DNA of 50,744 bases from an uncultured Clostridia bacterium (GCA_947627485.1 CANQWF010000003.1:1-50744); one strand, 5' to 3'; positions 1-9,591 are shown, numbered from the stretch's first letter. Made by a program: numbers and translations. Notes: generated by a model from the letters alone, not told the origin.

Positions 1-1762
1 CCAAACCAAGGTCTTGTAAATGCCTTTCCATCTGTTGCAATTATATCCATAATATATTCTCTATTTAATAGATTGTTTATAGGTGCATTTTTATCATTCA
101 TTATTTTCTTTAACATAGTTTTTACAGCTAAAAGATATGTTGGATTATGTGTTTTTGGATATGGACTTTTCTTTCTATCAACTATTTCTTCTGGTAATAA
201 GTCTCTTACTACATATCTTAAGAGTCCCTTTTCCCTTCCGTTTAATGCTTTTATTTCCCATGGAATATTCCACATGTACTCTACTATTCTATAATCACAA
301 AATGGAACCCTAAGTTCTAAACCATTTTGCATCGACATTCTGTCTGACCTATCTAAAAGTGTTTGCATAAACCAATTCAAAGTTAAATATGATATTTTTC
401 TTTTTTCTGCTGTTTCTTTTGTATCAGTATCTAAAATGTCTACATTACTTAAGCTTTCTTTATACCTATAATCTATATATTCTTTTAAATTAACTTCTTT
501 AGATATTTCTGGATTTAATAATTTTTGTCTCTCAGAAATAGCAATCGACCAAGGAAATGTATTACTATTTAACGCATCTTCCCTAAAAAACCATGGATAG
601 CCAGCAAATATTTCATCAGCGCATTCACCAGATACAGTAACCTTTGCTTCCTTACTTATATTTTTACAAAATAATAACATCGAAGAATCTACATCAGCCA
701 TTCCTGGAAAATCTCTTGCAATCATTGCATCTTCCAAGCTTTTAGCAAGTTCTGGTGTATCTATTACTATTTGATGATGATTTGTATCGAACTTCTTTCT
801 CATTATATCAATATAGTAATTATCTGAATTCGGTTGAAAGTCACTTTTTACAAAATTTTTATCATTATCAACATAGTCAACTGAAAATGTGTCTAATTTT
901 GGCATATTATTTCTTTTATAATAATTACTTGCATATGCTGTTATTATGCTAGAATCTAATCCACCTGAAAGCATTGCACAAATAGGAACATCTGAAACTA
1001 ATTGTTTTGATATAGAATCTTCTAATAGATATCTTATTGTTTCACATGTTTTGCCAAAACTATCATTATGTTCTTTGCTCTCTAGCTTCCAGTATCTTTC
1101 TATGTGTATTCCTGTTTTATTAAATAATAGAAAATGTGCTGGTTTTAATTCATGTATGTTTTTAAATATTCCAATCCCTGGAGTGTGAGCAGGTCCGAAG
1201 TCCAAACAACTCGCATATTCCTTGTCTATCAATACTAACTTCTACTTTTGGATACATTAGTAATGCTTTTATTTCTGACGCAAAAACTATTGTATTATCT
1301 ATTAAAGTATAATATAGAGGCTTTATTCCAAATTGGTCTCTAACTAAGTATAATTCTTTCTCTTTATCATTCCAAATAGCAAAACTAAAAATTCCATTCA
1401 ATCTTTTAAGTATATCTGTACCAAAATGAATAAATGACTTTAGTAGCACCTCCGTATCTGAATATCCGTTTAAAATTATACCCTAAATCTTTAAGTTCTT
1501 CTCTAATTTCATCTTTGTTATATATTTGACCATTATATACAATTGTATAATTTATATCATTATATCTCGCAGTCATTGGTTGTTTTCCATTTTCTGCATC
1601 TATGATTATTAATCTTCTATGACCTAAGTTTATATTTGTATCTGTATAATACCCTTCTTCATCTGGTCCTCTCTTTCGTAGTTTTAAATTCATCTCTTCT
1701 GCAATATGTATATCACTTGATATATCTCTTTTTAAATTAGCAAATCCTACAAAGCCACACAT
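1..1762 (-). CDS. asnB: Asparagine synthase (glutamine-hydrolysing), C-terminus beyond window, two CGG +1 shift sites
   Basis: Makes asparagine from aspartate, glutamine and ATP in the cytoplasm. The start ATG at 1762 gives MCGFVG, whose Cys2 is the catalytic nucleophile of class II glutamine amidotransferases, and a GGAGGT ribosome site lies just upstream. Residues about 1-190 are the glutaminase domain (KRGPDEEG, LGHRRLIIID, YNGQIYN). The synthetase domain follows with the PP-loop motif MLSGGLDSS. The plain reading frame breaks twice, each time at an in-frame CGG (1466-1468 and 1195-1197). Skipping the C gives FKGYSDTEVLLKSF (Gly99) and FGLGPAHTPG (Gly189), both matching the family, and the frame is then open to the window edge (about 586 residues). 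A conventional pipeline would call a pseudogene or three fragments. I consider it an intact gene read through two +1 shifts. Confidence 0.9.
1195..1197 (-). other. CGG +1 recoding site B in asnB
   Basis: CTT CGG A. Triplet reading ends in about ten codons. Skipping the C gives GLGPAHTPGIGIF, the conserved AsnB sequence following the glutaminase domain. Gly189 results. Confidence 0.88.
1466..1468 (-). other. CGG +1 recoding site A in asnB
   Basis: AAA CGG A. Reading CGG as a triplet leads to FKRIFRYGG and a stop at about 1406. Skipping the C gives FKGYSDTEV, as in AsnB proteins. Gly99 results. Confidence 0.85.
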
Positions 1763-1837
1763 AAAAACCTCCATATAATTATTATCATTAATATTTATAA
1801 TATGTAAATTCTTCTGTTTTGTTACAAAAAAACAAAG

Positions 1838-1980
1838 CAATGTAGTCGCCCGTTGTTCTACCGCCAAAATTTTGAAAAATTTTGTGTGGAATGTTTGCGA
1901 AGCTTTCTTGAATAGGGAAAATCTGCGATTTTTCCTATTGAATGAAATAGTGCAAAAGGGGGCTAATCCCTTTTGCACCA
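1838..1980. repeat. Intergenic palindromic stretch between asnB and a small membrane protein gene
   Basis: The gap holds two clear hairpins: AATAGGGAAAA...TTTTCCTATT at about 1912-1940 and GTGCAAAAGG...CCTTTTGCAC at about 1950-1978. A shorter palindrome around AAAATTTTGAAAAATTTT lies at about 1865-1885. The last hairpin directly follows the stop of the 1988-2230 gene and may act as its terminator, although the T run is poor. No coding potential was seen. Confidence 0.5.
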
Positions 1981-1987
1981 TCAAAAG

Positions 1988-2230
1988 TTAACAACATGTT
2001 TTCTTTTTGCAACATATCAACATTATTATTCGTATTGCAAATAATATTAGTAATGTTACTAAGAATAATACTATTGCGCCAATGCCTAAGAATGTTACTA
2101 ATCCAGTTAATGCACCTATGATTAATCCAATTACGAATGCTAATAATATTGATATAACAAATATTACTAAATCTATGCAACATCTTCTTTTTTTATCTTT
2201 TTTAAAGCATATATCTACTTGTGGTTCCAT
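1988..2230 (-). CDS. Small cysteine-rich two-helix membrane protein
   Basis: 80 residues with no family recognised. The N-terminal 20 residues are charged and contain CFKKDKKRRCC. Two long hydrophobic segments follow (about 21-45 and 50-72), and the C-terminus ends in CCKKKTCC. A strong AGGAGG ribosome site lies about 9 bases before the ATG, which argues for a real gene. Cysteine pairs next to lysine/arginine clusters at both cytosolic ends could bind metal or be acylated, but this is inference. It stands alone between asnB and spoIVB. Confidence 0.6.
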   Translation of the reverse strand: MEPQVDICFKKDKKRRCCIDLVIFVISILLAFVIGLIIGALTGLVTFLGIGAIVLFLVTLLILFAIRIIMLICCKKKTCC

Positions 2231-2337
2231 AATATAAAAGCACCTCCTACTTTATGCTCAGGATATACTATATATTATGACATTTATCTATTTTTTGTGA
2301 CATTTTTGGGAGAAATTACCCCGGGCCAAAAGTTTCA

Positions 2338-3552
2338 TTAGTTTGTTTGTCTTGATTGTTTTATCATTAGGTCTCCAAATACTGCATAACCTGTGCTAGG
2401 ATCGTTTACTAATACATGTGTTACTGCTCCTATGAATTTACCATCTTGTATTATTGGTGCTCCGCTCATTCCTTGTATTATTCCTCCAGTTAGTTCTAAT
2501 AGTTTGTTGTCTGTTACTTTTATGAGCATGCTTTTATTGTTTGCATTGTTGTTTTTGTATATTTTTGTTATTTCTATTTCGTATTCTTCTCTTACTCCGT
2601 TTTCTAAATTTAATAATATTTTTGCTTTTCCTTCTTTTATTTCTTCTCTGTTTGCTACTGGTATTTCGTTGGTTGTGCTTACACCTAATTTGCTTTTGTC
2701 TGTTATATCTCCATAAATTCCAAAGTTTGAATTATTACATACATTTCCAATTGTTTCTCCGTTTATAATTGTTCCCTTTATTTCTCCTGGTACTCCTTCT
2801 TTTCCTTTTACTATTGATGATATTTTTGATGTTACAAGTTCTCCACTTGATATGTTTATTAATTCTTCTGTGTCAATATCTATTATTCCATGTCCTAATG
2901 CTGCAAATTTATTTGTTGATGGTTCATAATAACTCATTGTTCCTATACCAGCTGCTCCGTCTCTTACCCATAGTCCTAGTTTATATTCATTGTCTTTTGT
3001 TTTTATTGGTGCCATTGTTGATACATATTCTTCTCCGTCTCTTATATATTTTATGCTTAAGTTTTTACCTTTTGAATTGTTAATACTGTTTAATAGTTCG
3101 GCGGTGCATGTAACTTCTTCTTGATTTACTTCTACTATCATGTCTCCTTCTTCTATTCCTGTATTTTCATAAGGTTTTTGTCCTTCTACTTCTGTCATTC
3201 CTACTACTAAAACTCCACTTGTGTATAATTTTAGTCCTACAGAGTTTCCAAGTGGAACTACTGATGTTTTAGGTATGGTGTTTATTTCTATATTTTTTAC
3301 ATCTATCAAATTGAATAGACTTAGTGTTATATTCTTTTTTTCTAAAATATTATTATTTAATGTACTTGATGTTTCTATTGATGCATATTCATCGTTCTTG
3401 TCTTTTAAAATAACTCCTAAAACTACACCTAAGTTTAGTTCTTCTCCTTGAAATAAAACTATGCTATTAGGTATAGCTGTAATGTTTGTTACATATACTA
3501 ATAAAATTAATAAAAATAGTATTAGGCATGTTTTCAAAAAAATTCTTTTCAT
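2338..3552 (-). CDS. spoIVB: SpoIVB serine peptidase (stage IV sporulation protein B)
   Basis: Family S55 peptidase that the forespore secretes to trigger pro-sigma-K processing in the mother cell. An N-terminal membrane/signal segment covers about residues 5-25. A PDZ domain lies around 100-180 (GVLVVGMTEVEG, GIEEGDMIVEVN), and the peptidase domain carries the catalytic His in AALGHGIID and the Ser in QGMSGAPI. The length (404 aa) is normal. I chose the ATG at 3552, preceded by AGGGTGA at good spacing, over the upstream GTG at 3564 that overlaps this ribosome site. All CGG triplets inside it are out of frame (for example AGC GGA, AAC GGA). It marks the organism as a spore former. Confidence 0.93.
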   Translation of the reverse strand: MKRIFLKTCLILFLLILLVYVTNITAIPNSIVLFQGEELNLGVVLGVILKDKNDEYASIETSSTLNNNILEKKNITLSLFNLIDVKNIEINTIPKTSVVPLGNSVGLKLYTSGVLVVGMTEVEGQKPYENTGIEEGDMIVEVNQEEVTCTAELLNSINNSKGKNLSIKYIRDGEEYVSTMAPIKTKDNEYKLGLWVRDGAAGIGTMSYYEPSTNKFAALGHGIIDIDTEELINISSGELVTSKISSIVKGKEGVPGEIKGTIINGETIGNVCNNSNFGIYGDITDKSKLGVSTTNEIPVANREEIKEGKAKILLNLENGVREEYEIEITKIYKNNNANNKSMLIKVTDNKLLELTGGIIQGMSGAPIIQDGKFIGAVTHVLVNDPSTGYAVFGDLMIKQSRQTN

Positions 3553-3645
3553 AAAAATGGTCACCCTATTTTTAGGATAACCATTTTGAAAGTTTTAAAA
3601 CATTTTTTTAAATAGGATTTAGAGAATTTCCCTAAATCCTACTAA

Positions 3646-5869
3646 CTAAATATTAGAAATATAAATCATAAAAAGATAACCTTTTTCTGTACCGTTAGGA
3701 TTCAAAGTACCCGGTTCAATCAATGGATATCCTGGAACGTGACCGTCCGGTATGTTCTAATCCTAAATCATCTCCCGTATAATTGAATGTCACACTATAA
3801 GTTTTAGAATCATTCATATTATCCAAAAGTATAGTAGAATATACCCATACTTGATGTTCCGAATCTGATAAATTGTTTTTATTTACTTTTTCTATTAATT
3901 CTTTAACTTTTGCACCAGTTATATTTCCTTTATATTGTTCAAATTGGGCATTGAAGTTATTCTTATCTTTTTCTTTTTGATTTTCTAATTCGTTTTCTTC
4001 GTCATATGTTTCGAATTTATGTGTTACATATCTTTCTCTATACAATGCTAAAGTATATGCATCTTCAATTTTTTTTAGTTTGTCGGCATCATTAGTTTTA
4101 TTATATAAATCTCTTTGTACTAAACAATAATAACATTCTTGTATAGAAGTTTGACCAGAATAATAATTAGAATTATGTTTGTAATATGATATAGTTTTTC
4201 CGTTTTCGTCTATATATGATTTAGCTATATAATCTATATTTCTATACGCTGAGTAAACAGGACTACCTACTATTTTATCACAATATGGCATATGATAATA
4301 TGGAGAAATATCATTTATATAAATCTCATCTGGGTTAACAAATTCTTTATTTGCTGTACTTGTTGCTACAACATAGTTATTATAATACTTCATCCCTATT
4401 GGAATACCTTGTACAAATGTTACTATTGATACATTTCTTAATATTTGATCCCAGTCTTCGTCTGTAAGTATTGGTAATTCATAATTTCCTTCTGAATTAC
4501 GACTATATCCCGTTATAGCTTGTTCTAAATTACTAATTAAAGTTTGTTTTATTATTTCGTTTTTATGTCTTACAAATATTGAACTTCTATTTTCTGGATC
4601 ATTATTACCTGTATTTGTAGCGAATATTTTGTCAGTAGAAGCTCCATATAATGATGGATTCTCTACATCCTGCATATCTCCTATAGTAATATCTTTTAAA
4701 TTTTTATTAACCCATTCTGTAAACTTATATGATGCTAGGCCACAATTTTTTGCACTATAATCTTTTTTTAGTTCAAATGAAAGTGGTTTGGTAGTAAATT
4801 CTGTACCATTCATATCTGTATAGAAATTTCCTGCTACTATATTTTTATTTGTTCCATTTACACTAACAACTCCACTATTTAAAGCTTGATATACATAAGG
4901 ATATACATAAAGCAAGTCTTCTGTAGCTATTTTTTTATAGTATATAGTCTTGATATCTGAAAGGTCTGTTCTTTCACCTGTTGCACTAACAATAAATGGA
5001 ACATTTCCATCAAAATATACTTTAGTATTATCCGAAGCATATACATATGTGCACATCTTACAATAAGTGTTATCTTTATATTTAAAATAAATATTTTCAC
5101 TTAAATTTTCTGATGCATTTTTCCATTTATTATAACTATTTAGTCCTCCTCCTTCATTTGTTAAATAACCTGATTTTATTATATATTTACCATTAACTAC
5201 TCCAGATATTGTAATATAGTTGTCTAGTGTATAATTTACAACTATATCTGTATTATCATCCTTTTTATATCTTGCTGAGTATGTAGAAAATGGTTTTAAC
5301 ATATGTGAATATGTTTTGCTTGCTTTACTTGGGTCTAATGTAAATGCTTGTCCATTATATGTATAGCTACTAGATTCACATTTATATAATAATTTTCCAC
5401 TATTTTTTTCTATAAATGAATCATTACATCCAATAAGCTTATCTTTTATACTTTTAGACATTGCGATATCTGAGCCATCTTGGTTTTTTATTGTTTCCAT
5501 TGTTTCTGAAGGAGTATATATATAATATCCATCGTATAATGTAGTAAGAATTGCTGGAACATATGCCAATACATCTTCTTTGCTAATACCTGCTGTTCCA
5601 ATACTATTTGCAAATGATGTTAAAAATGTATTAACTGATGCCATAACATCTCTACGTTTTGAATTTGCAACTGAAGAATAACTTTCATTCCATTCTACTG
5701 TATTTATTTCGAATGCTTCTACTGCCGATTTTGTAGAAGTTAACAATTTTGAATTATATGCGGTTTGCATATTGATTGTATCGATTTGCATAGATACATA
5801 ATATGAAACTATTAACATTATTGGTAGCATAAATATTATAAATATTATAGATAAATTTGATAATTTCAT
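3646..5869 (-). CDS. Large pilus-locus envelope protein, one CGG +1 shift near the C-terminus
   Basis: 740 residues after correction. One N-terminal membrane helix (about 7-27) is followed by a long extracytoplasmic region rich in Tyr, Asn, Ser and Thr, as expected of a surface or pilus-associated protein. It is the last gene of the Tad-like operon. Read as triplets, the ORF stops at 3716, a few codons after GGA CGG T (3743-3745). Skipping the C gives GGHVPGYPLIEPGT and adds 31 residues after Gly709, ending at a TAG at 3646. The extension contains no further CGG in frame and has normal AT-rich codon use. No domain family was recognised. A minor-pilin or adhesin role is inference from position only. 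Confidence 0.72.
3743..3745 (-). other. CGG +1 recoding site in the 3646-5869 gene
   Basis: GGA CGG T. Skipping the C makes Gly709 and opens 31 further codons to 3646. Triplet reading stops at 3716. Support here is the coding-like extension, not homology. Confidence 0.65.
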
Positions 5870-5941
5870 ATTCCACCTCTTTTGTTCCTTTCTAGTTATT
5901 GCTTTTGTTTTATACTTTATTAAGGTGCGTCTTATAAAATT

Positions 5942-5996
5942 TAAGAGACATTCCTTAGCTATGGTATTTTTAAATAGATAAGGTACATGTCTCTTA
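5942..5996 (-). terminator. Hairpin between two pilus-locus genes
   Basis: TAAGAGACATTCCTTA is mirrored by TAAGGTACATGTCTCTTA, forming a long stem just downstream of the stop at 6002. The T run is short, so it may be an operon-internal attenuator or RNA-processing hairpin. Confidence 0.45.
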
Positions 5997-6001
5997 TATT
6001 T

Positions 6002-6526
6002 TTAATTTCCTGAATTTACTACCATAGCTGAACTACTTGCTGCAATCTGAGCAGTTCCCCTTCCTGTAACTTTATATGCAAACGTTCTTAAAGATTGAGC
6101 TATAGTTTTGCTTGTATTTTTTGCTGTTATTATTACATTATCACCTTTTTTTAAGGCATAAGATCCTGTTGATTGCAATGAATTCATTACATCTATAGTA
6201 AATGTAGAAAATCTTTGATTTTCTCCAATCAAACTGCCTGATGTAATAGTAGATTTCTTTCCAAAATTTTCATCTAAATGCTGCACTTCTATTTCAATAT
6301 CCATTGTTCCTGCTCCTGTAGATTCTATTTTTTGAATATACTCATTATAATCACTTTCTGTTATTTTACCTTTAATTGATATTTTATCAACAAACTCTGC
6401 TGTTGCTGATTGCACTACAGTTTGTGCTATATCGTCATTTCTTTCTGCAACAGCCATAAGTGGAACTATAAACATTAATGTTGCAGCTAAGAATATAGCT
6501 ATAATAGTTATTAATGTATCACTCAT
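6002..6526 (-). CDS. Pilin-like / TadE-like membrane-anchored protein
   Basis: 174 residues with one N-terminal hydrophobic helix (MSDTLITIIAIFLAATLMF...) and a soluble, beta-rich extracytoplasmic domain, the layout of minor pilins. The ATG at 6526 has AGGAGG at proper spacing. An upstream ATG at 6535 overlaps that ribosome site and is less likely. Lies in the Tad-like operon between the pilin row and the large envelope protein. No sequence family is recognised. The function is inferred from architecture and neighbours. Confidence 0.6.
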   Translation of the reverse strand: MSDTLITIIAIFLAATLMFIVPLMAVAERNDDIAQTVVQSATAEFVDKISIKGKITESDYNEYIQKIESTGAGTMDIEIEVQHLDENFGKKSTITSGSLIGENQRFSTFTIDVMNSLQSTGSYALKKGDNVIITAKNTSKTIAQSLRTFAYKVTGRGTAQIAASSSAMVVNSGN

Positions 6527-6630
6527 ATTAAACATCCTCCTTATATAATCTATTATACAGTAAAAAACGACTTTTATCTACACTTAATGAAAATTTTTTT
6601 ATTGAATAGAAAAAAACCCTTTTCTTGTTT

Positions 6631-6685
6631 AATAATTAATAGTGAATAATGAACAATATTTATTCATCATTCATTATTAATTATT
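6631..6685. repeat. AT-rich palindrome
   Basis: AATAATTAATAGTGAATAAT and its near-perfect inverse meet around 6657 and form a stem of about 23 bp. It lies between pilus genes. It could be a weak terminator or a small palindromic repeat. Confidence 0.55.
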
Positions 6686-6718
6686 GTTTGTATGGACTAG
6701 GAGTAAACTCCTGTCCAT

Positions 6719-7234
6719 CTATTCCAATAATGTATATGTTACATATACCTTTTTTTCACCAGATGTTAATTCTAGCTCAGTACCATCTGTACCATATTCA
6801 TATTTGCCACCAAATTGTGCTTCTACAAATTCTTCTTCAAATTTAGCGTTATCTTTTATTTTACTTAAATTATTTTTTATATAATCATTTAAATCTCTTA
6901 AAAAATTTGTGCTTTCATTTGTGCTTTCATATGTATTAAATGTACGCTTTTTTTCTTTGTCAGGAACATTTGCACATTTTGATAAATCTATCGTTACAGC
7001 TAATGATTCTCCATTTGCCCATCTATATAATGTTGAAATTACATCTGCCTTTGAAACTTCTCTGTTTTTTTCTTTAGATGCTTTTTTGTCATAGAAATTT
7101 GTTTTGTCACTATAAAATAGGATATAATCTCCTGTTGTTTTTGCTTTGGAAATCATATTAAAAGCAACAGTAACTGCAACTATGAATACAAATACTGCAA
7201 ATGCGATTTTTAAGGCATCTATTGCGTTTTCCAT
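6719..7234 (-). CDS. Pilin-like protein with MENA-type N-terminus
   Basis: 171 residues. It begins MENAIDALKIAFAVFVF, a short polar lead followed by one hydrophobic helix (about 8-30). The following domain is charged. The start shares MENA and alternating hydrophobics with the genes at 7272-10005, so it is a divergent member of the same row. GGAGGG ribosome site upstream. Probably a minor pilin or pseudopilin, inferred from context. Confidence 0.62.
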   Translation of the reverse strand: MENAIDALKIAFAVFVFIVAVTVAFNMISKAKTTGDYILFYSDKTNFYDKKASKEKNREVSKADVISTLYRWANGESLAVTIDLSKCANVPDKEKKRTFNTYESTNESTNFLRDLNDYIKNNLSKIKDNAKFEEEFVEAQFGGKYEYGTDGTELELTSGEKKVYVTYTLLE

Positions 7235-7271
7235 ATAATTCCCTCCATTTTGATTAAATAAAACAAGTATA

Positions 7272-7733
7272 TTATGGAATAACTTCTATCCAATCAATAT
7301 AACCACATTCAGTCCACTTACCTGTAGCGTCACCTGTACCCAGTGGATAAAATCTAGCTCCAGGATTACCATTTCTTTTAACTTGACCTTTTAATGTAGT
7401 ATAATGAATTTTTACAGTATATATTGATGTTGGTTTTATACTTTCTACAGAAGTAAGTGCACCTGTTCCAAATACACTAACAAAGTGATTTTCATCTACA
7501 GAATTACTTGCTAAAACTTTATTTATTAAACTTTTTACTTCTGCACCAGTCTTACTTCCTTCAAATGGTGTAAACTGACTATTAAATGTTTGAATTTTTT
7601 GACTATCCAAGTTAGATGTTGTTGTTGCTGTTAAACTTCTTCCCGAATTTATTAACATTATTCCTATGCTTACCAACAACATCGCAATCAGAATAGCCCC
7701 TGCTATAATTAAAGCCTTTGATGCATTTTCCAT
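7272..7733 (-). CDS. Pilin-like protein, MENASKAL family
   Basis: 153 residues. N-terminus MENASKALIIAGAILIAM is followed by a membrane helix to about 30, then a QKIQTFNSQFTPFEG motif and a variable C-terminal domain. The N-terminal 60 residues match the genes at 7783 and 8210 closely while the C-terminal domains differ, as in sets of paralogous pilins. Good ribosome site (GGAGG) before the ATG. No CGG in frame. Confidence 0.66.
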   Translation of the reverse strand: MENASKALIIAGAILIAMLLVSIGIMLINSGRSLTATTTSNLDSQKIQTFNSQFTPFEGSKTGAEVKSLINKVLASNSVDENHFVSVFGTGALTSVESIKPTSIYTVKIHYTTLKGQVKRNGNPGARFYPLGTGDATGKWTECGYIDWIEVIP

Positions 7734-7782
7734 AAGTCTACCTCCTTAACTGCATAAGGTTTGTTATCATATTAAACAATCA

Positions 7783-8180
7783 CTAGGTACCGTGGTTTCG
7801 TAATCGTAATTGTGTTTATGCAATTACTACCATCATATCCAAAACTAACATTATACTTAGCAGTTGGTTTTAAATCACATCCAGTCCATTGACCACTTTT
7901 AGCCGTGCCGACAAAATGTACCAGTAATTTGTTGGCTTTCGTTTGAAGCGTTATTTCCACGAATAGCCGCAATTAATCCCGCAAGTTCACTCCCTGTGTG
8001 TGATCCTTCGTATGGTGTGAACTGTGCATTAAATGATTGTATTTTCTGGCTGTTCATTCCTGCTGTTCCTGTTGATGTTATATCCCTTCCTGAATTTATT
8101 AATATTACTCCTATACTTATTAATAGTATTGCTATTAATATTGCTCCTGCTATTATTAGAGCTTTTGATGCATTTTCCAT
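7783..8180 (-). CDS. Pilin-like protein, MENASKAL family, two CGG +1 shift sites
   Basis: 131 residues after correction. The N-terminal part is nearly identical to the 8210-8566 gene. At TGT CGG C (7908-7910) the triplet reading stops after two codons. Skipping the C gives GTFCGTAKSGQWTG (Gly91) and continues in a domain parallel to the paralogue (LKPTAKYNVSFG versus LKPTATYTVTL). A second CGG (CCA CGG T, 7790-7792) lies near the end. Skipping it ends the protein at KPGT (7783) instead of KPRYLVIV (7772). Both ends are possible in principle, but the first shift is required for a complete domain. Confidence 0.68.
7790..7792 (-). other. Possible CGG +1 recoding site B near the end of the 7783-8180 gene
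   Basis: CCA CGG T. Skipping the C gives ...KPGT and stop at 7783. Triplet reading gives five extra residues and stop at 7772. Only the rule seen elsewhere favours the shift. Confidence 0.5.
7908..7910 (-). other. CGG +1 recoding site A in the 7783-8180 pilin-like gene
   Basis: TGT CGG C. Triplet reading gives CRHG and stop. Skipping the C joins the N-terminal half to the domain that the paralogue at 8210 also has. Confidence 0.78.
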
Positions 8181-8197
8181 AATCTTTTCCTCCTTAT
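7930..8197. repeat. Direct repeat of pilin 5' region (second copy 8316-8583)
   Basis: About 268 bases covering the ribosome site and the first 80 or so codons are repeated 386 bases away with few differences. This shows a recent tandem duplication. The C-terminal parts then diverge. Confidence 0.8.
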
Positions 8198-8209
8198 TTC
8201 TTTATTCCG

Positions 8210-8566
8210 TCACTGAATATTTATAGTTGTTATAAATCCATCTGAATTTGGTGTCAAAGTAACAGTATATGTTGCCGTAGGTTTTAAAGTAACACTGCTC
8301 CATGTTCCATCAATTTTTTGGCTTTCATTAGATGCGTTATTGCCACGAATAGCTGCAATTAGTCCCGTAAGTTCACTCCCTGTGTGTTTTCCTTCGTATG
8401 GTGTGAACTGTGCATTAAATGCTTGTATTTTCTGGCTGTTCATTCCTGCTGTTCCTGTTGATGTTATATCCCTTCCTGAGTTTATTAATATTACTCCTAT
8501 ACTTATTAATAGTATTGCTATTAATATTGCTCCTGCTATTATTAGAGCTTTTGATGCGTTTTCCAT
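8210..8566 (-). CDS. Pilin-like protein, MENASKAL family
   Basis: 118 residues, same layout as its neighbour: MENASKALIIAGAILIAI, one membrane helix, the SQKIQAFNAQFTPYEG motif, and a short beta-type C-terminal domain ending TTINIQ. It has no in-frame CGG and so reads through without a shift. It therefore serves as an internal control for the shifted copy at 7783-8180. The ribosome site and upstream bases are also duplicated. Confidence 0.68.
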   Translation of the reverse strand: MENASKALIIAGAILIAILLISIGVILINSGRDITSTGTAGMNSQKIQAFNAQFTPYEGKHTGSELTGLIAAIRGNNASNESQKIDGTWSSVTLKPTATYTVTLTPNSDGFITTINIQ

Positions 8567-8637
8567 AATCTTTTCCTCCTTAGAATTTTATTTATTTTAT
8601 CTTTAGAATGTGAATTCTAAAATATTGATAACTAAAT

Positions 8638-9069
8638 TTATTGAAGTTCTTCAAAAACAAGTTTTGATATTCTTCCTGTTTTATTGTGATATTCTATGCT
8701 TGTACATTTAAAGTTTATTGTATTAAAGTTTTCTACAAATGATGTTATTTTGTTTTTATATATTTCTTCCATAGGGTATGTTTTCTTTATTGTTGACATT
8801 TTTAAATCTATTTTTATACTGTTATCTTCATTTTCTATATAATATCCTTTTTCATTTTTTTGTACATTGTTTTTTTCGTTATTATCTACTGCTTTGCTAA
8901 TTATTGTTGCAAGCTCTGTTCCTTGTATTTGTTTGTTTAAATATTTTTCATATTCTATATTTTCTTTTATTATTTCGCGTTTTTCTGCATTTAAATTTAT
9001 AAGAAATGCACATACAATACATATTATGATAAAGATTATTCCTAATGTTATTAAAAAAGTATTTTTCAT
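8638..9069 (-). CDS. Pilin-like single-pass membrane protein
   Basis: 143 residues: MKNTFLITLGIIFIIICIV helix, then a lysine- and glutamate-rich soluble domain. It lacks the MENA start but has the size and layout of its neighbours and an IQGTELATIISKAVDNN stretch resembling the region after the helix in the MENA proteins. Inferred to be a minor pilin. No domain recognised. Confidence 0.58.
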   Translation of the reverse strand: MKNTFLITLGIIFIIICIVCAFLINLNAEKREIIKENIEYEKYLNKQIQGTELATIISKAVDNNEKNNVQKNEKGYYIENEDNSIKIDLKMSTIKKTYPMEEIYKNKITSFVENFNTINFKCTSIEYHNKTGRISKLVFEELQ

Positions 9070-9160
9070 AATGACCTTCCTTCTTTAATTATATCTTTTT
9101 TTACAATAATATGCAATATTTTTTTATGTTTTTTACAAGCCTTTATCTAGTAACGTATTA

Positions 9161-9579
9161 TTATCTTGCATAAGAAAATGTAATTGAATTTATGTTTCCA
9201 TTATCATAGCCAATAGATATTTCATATTTAGTATTACCAGATGATTTAATTATCTCAATAAGCGATGAGCTCTTCATAGTAGTCATATCGAATCCGACTT
9301 GAAACTTGACATGTAACCTTAATGTGTGAATCGCTTTTAGAGTTCCATTCTTTTACCCAGTTTACCAAACTAACTATTTCTTGTATTGTAATATCTTTTC
9401 TTCCTTCAAATTTTGTGAAATTTAAATTGAATTTTTCTATATCGCTTGTCCCGCATATTTCTATCGTATGATGAACCTACATCTCTAAAGTGAATAAATA
9501 GAAATACTGCTATTGAAATTATAAGCATTGCTATTAATACTCCACCTGCTATAAGCAAGGCTTTTGATGCATTCTCCAT
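9161..9579 (-). CDS. Pilin-like protein, MENASKAL family, two CGG +1 shift sites
   Basis: No long ORF exists here without recoding, yet the ATG at 9579 with a GGAGAG ribosome site begins MENASKALLIAGGVLIAM, exactly like the neighbours. Skipping the C at ATG CGG G (9451-9453) gives NMGTSDIEKFNLNFTKFEG, matching the FN..FT.FEG motif of the paralogues. Skipping the C at AGT CGG A (9294-9296) gives SSGFDMTTMKSSS and the domain ends INSITFSYAR at 9161. The corrected length is exactly 139 codons including the stop. This is the clearest single demonstration of the recoding in the window because two independent shifts are needed. Confidence 0.75.
9294..9296 (-). other. CGG +1 recoding site B in the 9161-9579 pilin-like gene
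   Basis: AGT CGG A. Triplet reading stops after about 14 codons. Skipping the C gives Gly95 and 43 further residues ending in a strand pattern like the paralogues (KYEISIGYDNGNINSITF). Confidence 0.8.
9451..9453 (-). other. CGG +1 recoding site A in the 9161-9579 pilin-like gene
   Basis: ATG CGG G. Triplet reading stops about 14 codons later. Skipping the C gives Gly43 and restores the FNLNFTKFEG motif shared by the pilin row. Confidence 0.82.
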
Positions 9580-9591
9580 ATTTCTCTCCTT

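Noticed and set aside
1466..1475. Single A deletion in a run of A as explanation of the first asnB break
   Set aside because: It would also restore a good frame (FKNGYSDTEV), but removal of the C in CGG does so too and matches the thirteen other sites.
7772..7972. Independent small gene starting MRLFVEITL
   Set aside because: It has no ribosome site and overlaps the pilin-like gene whose shifted frame it continues.
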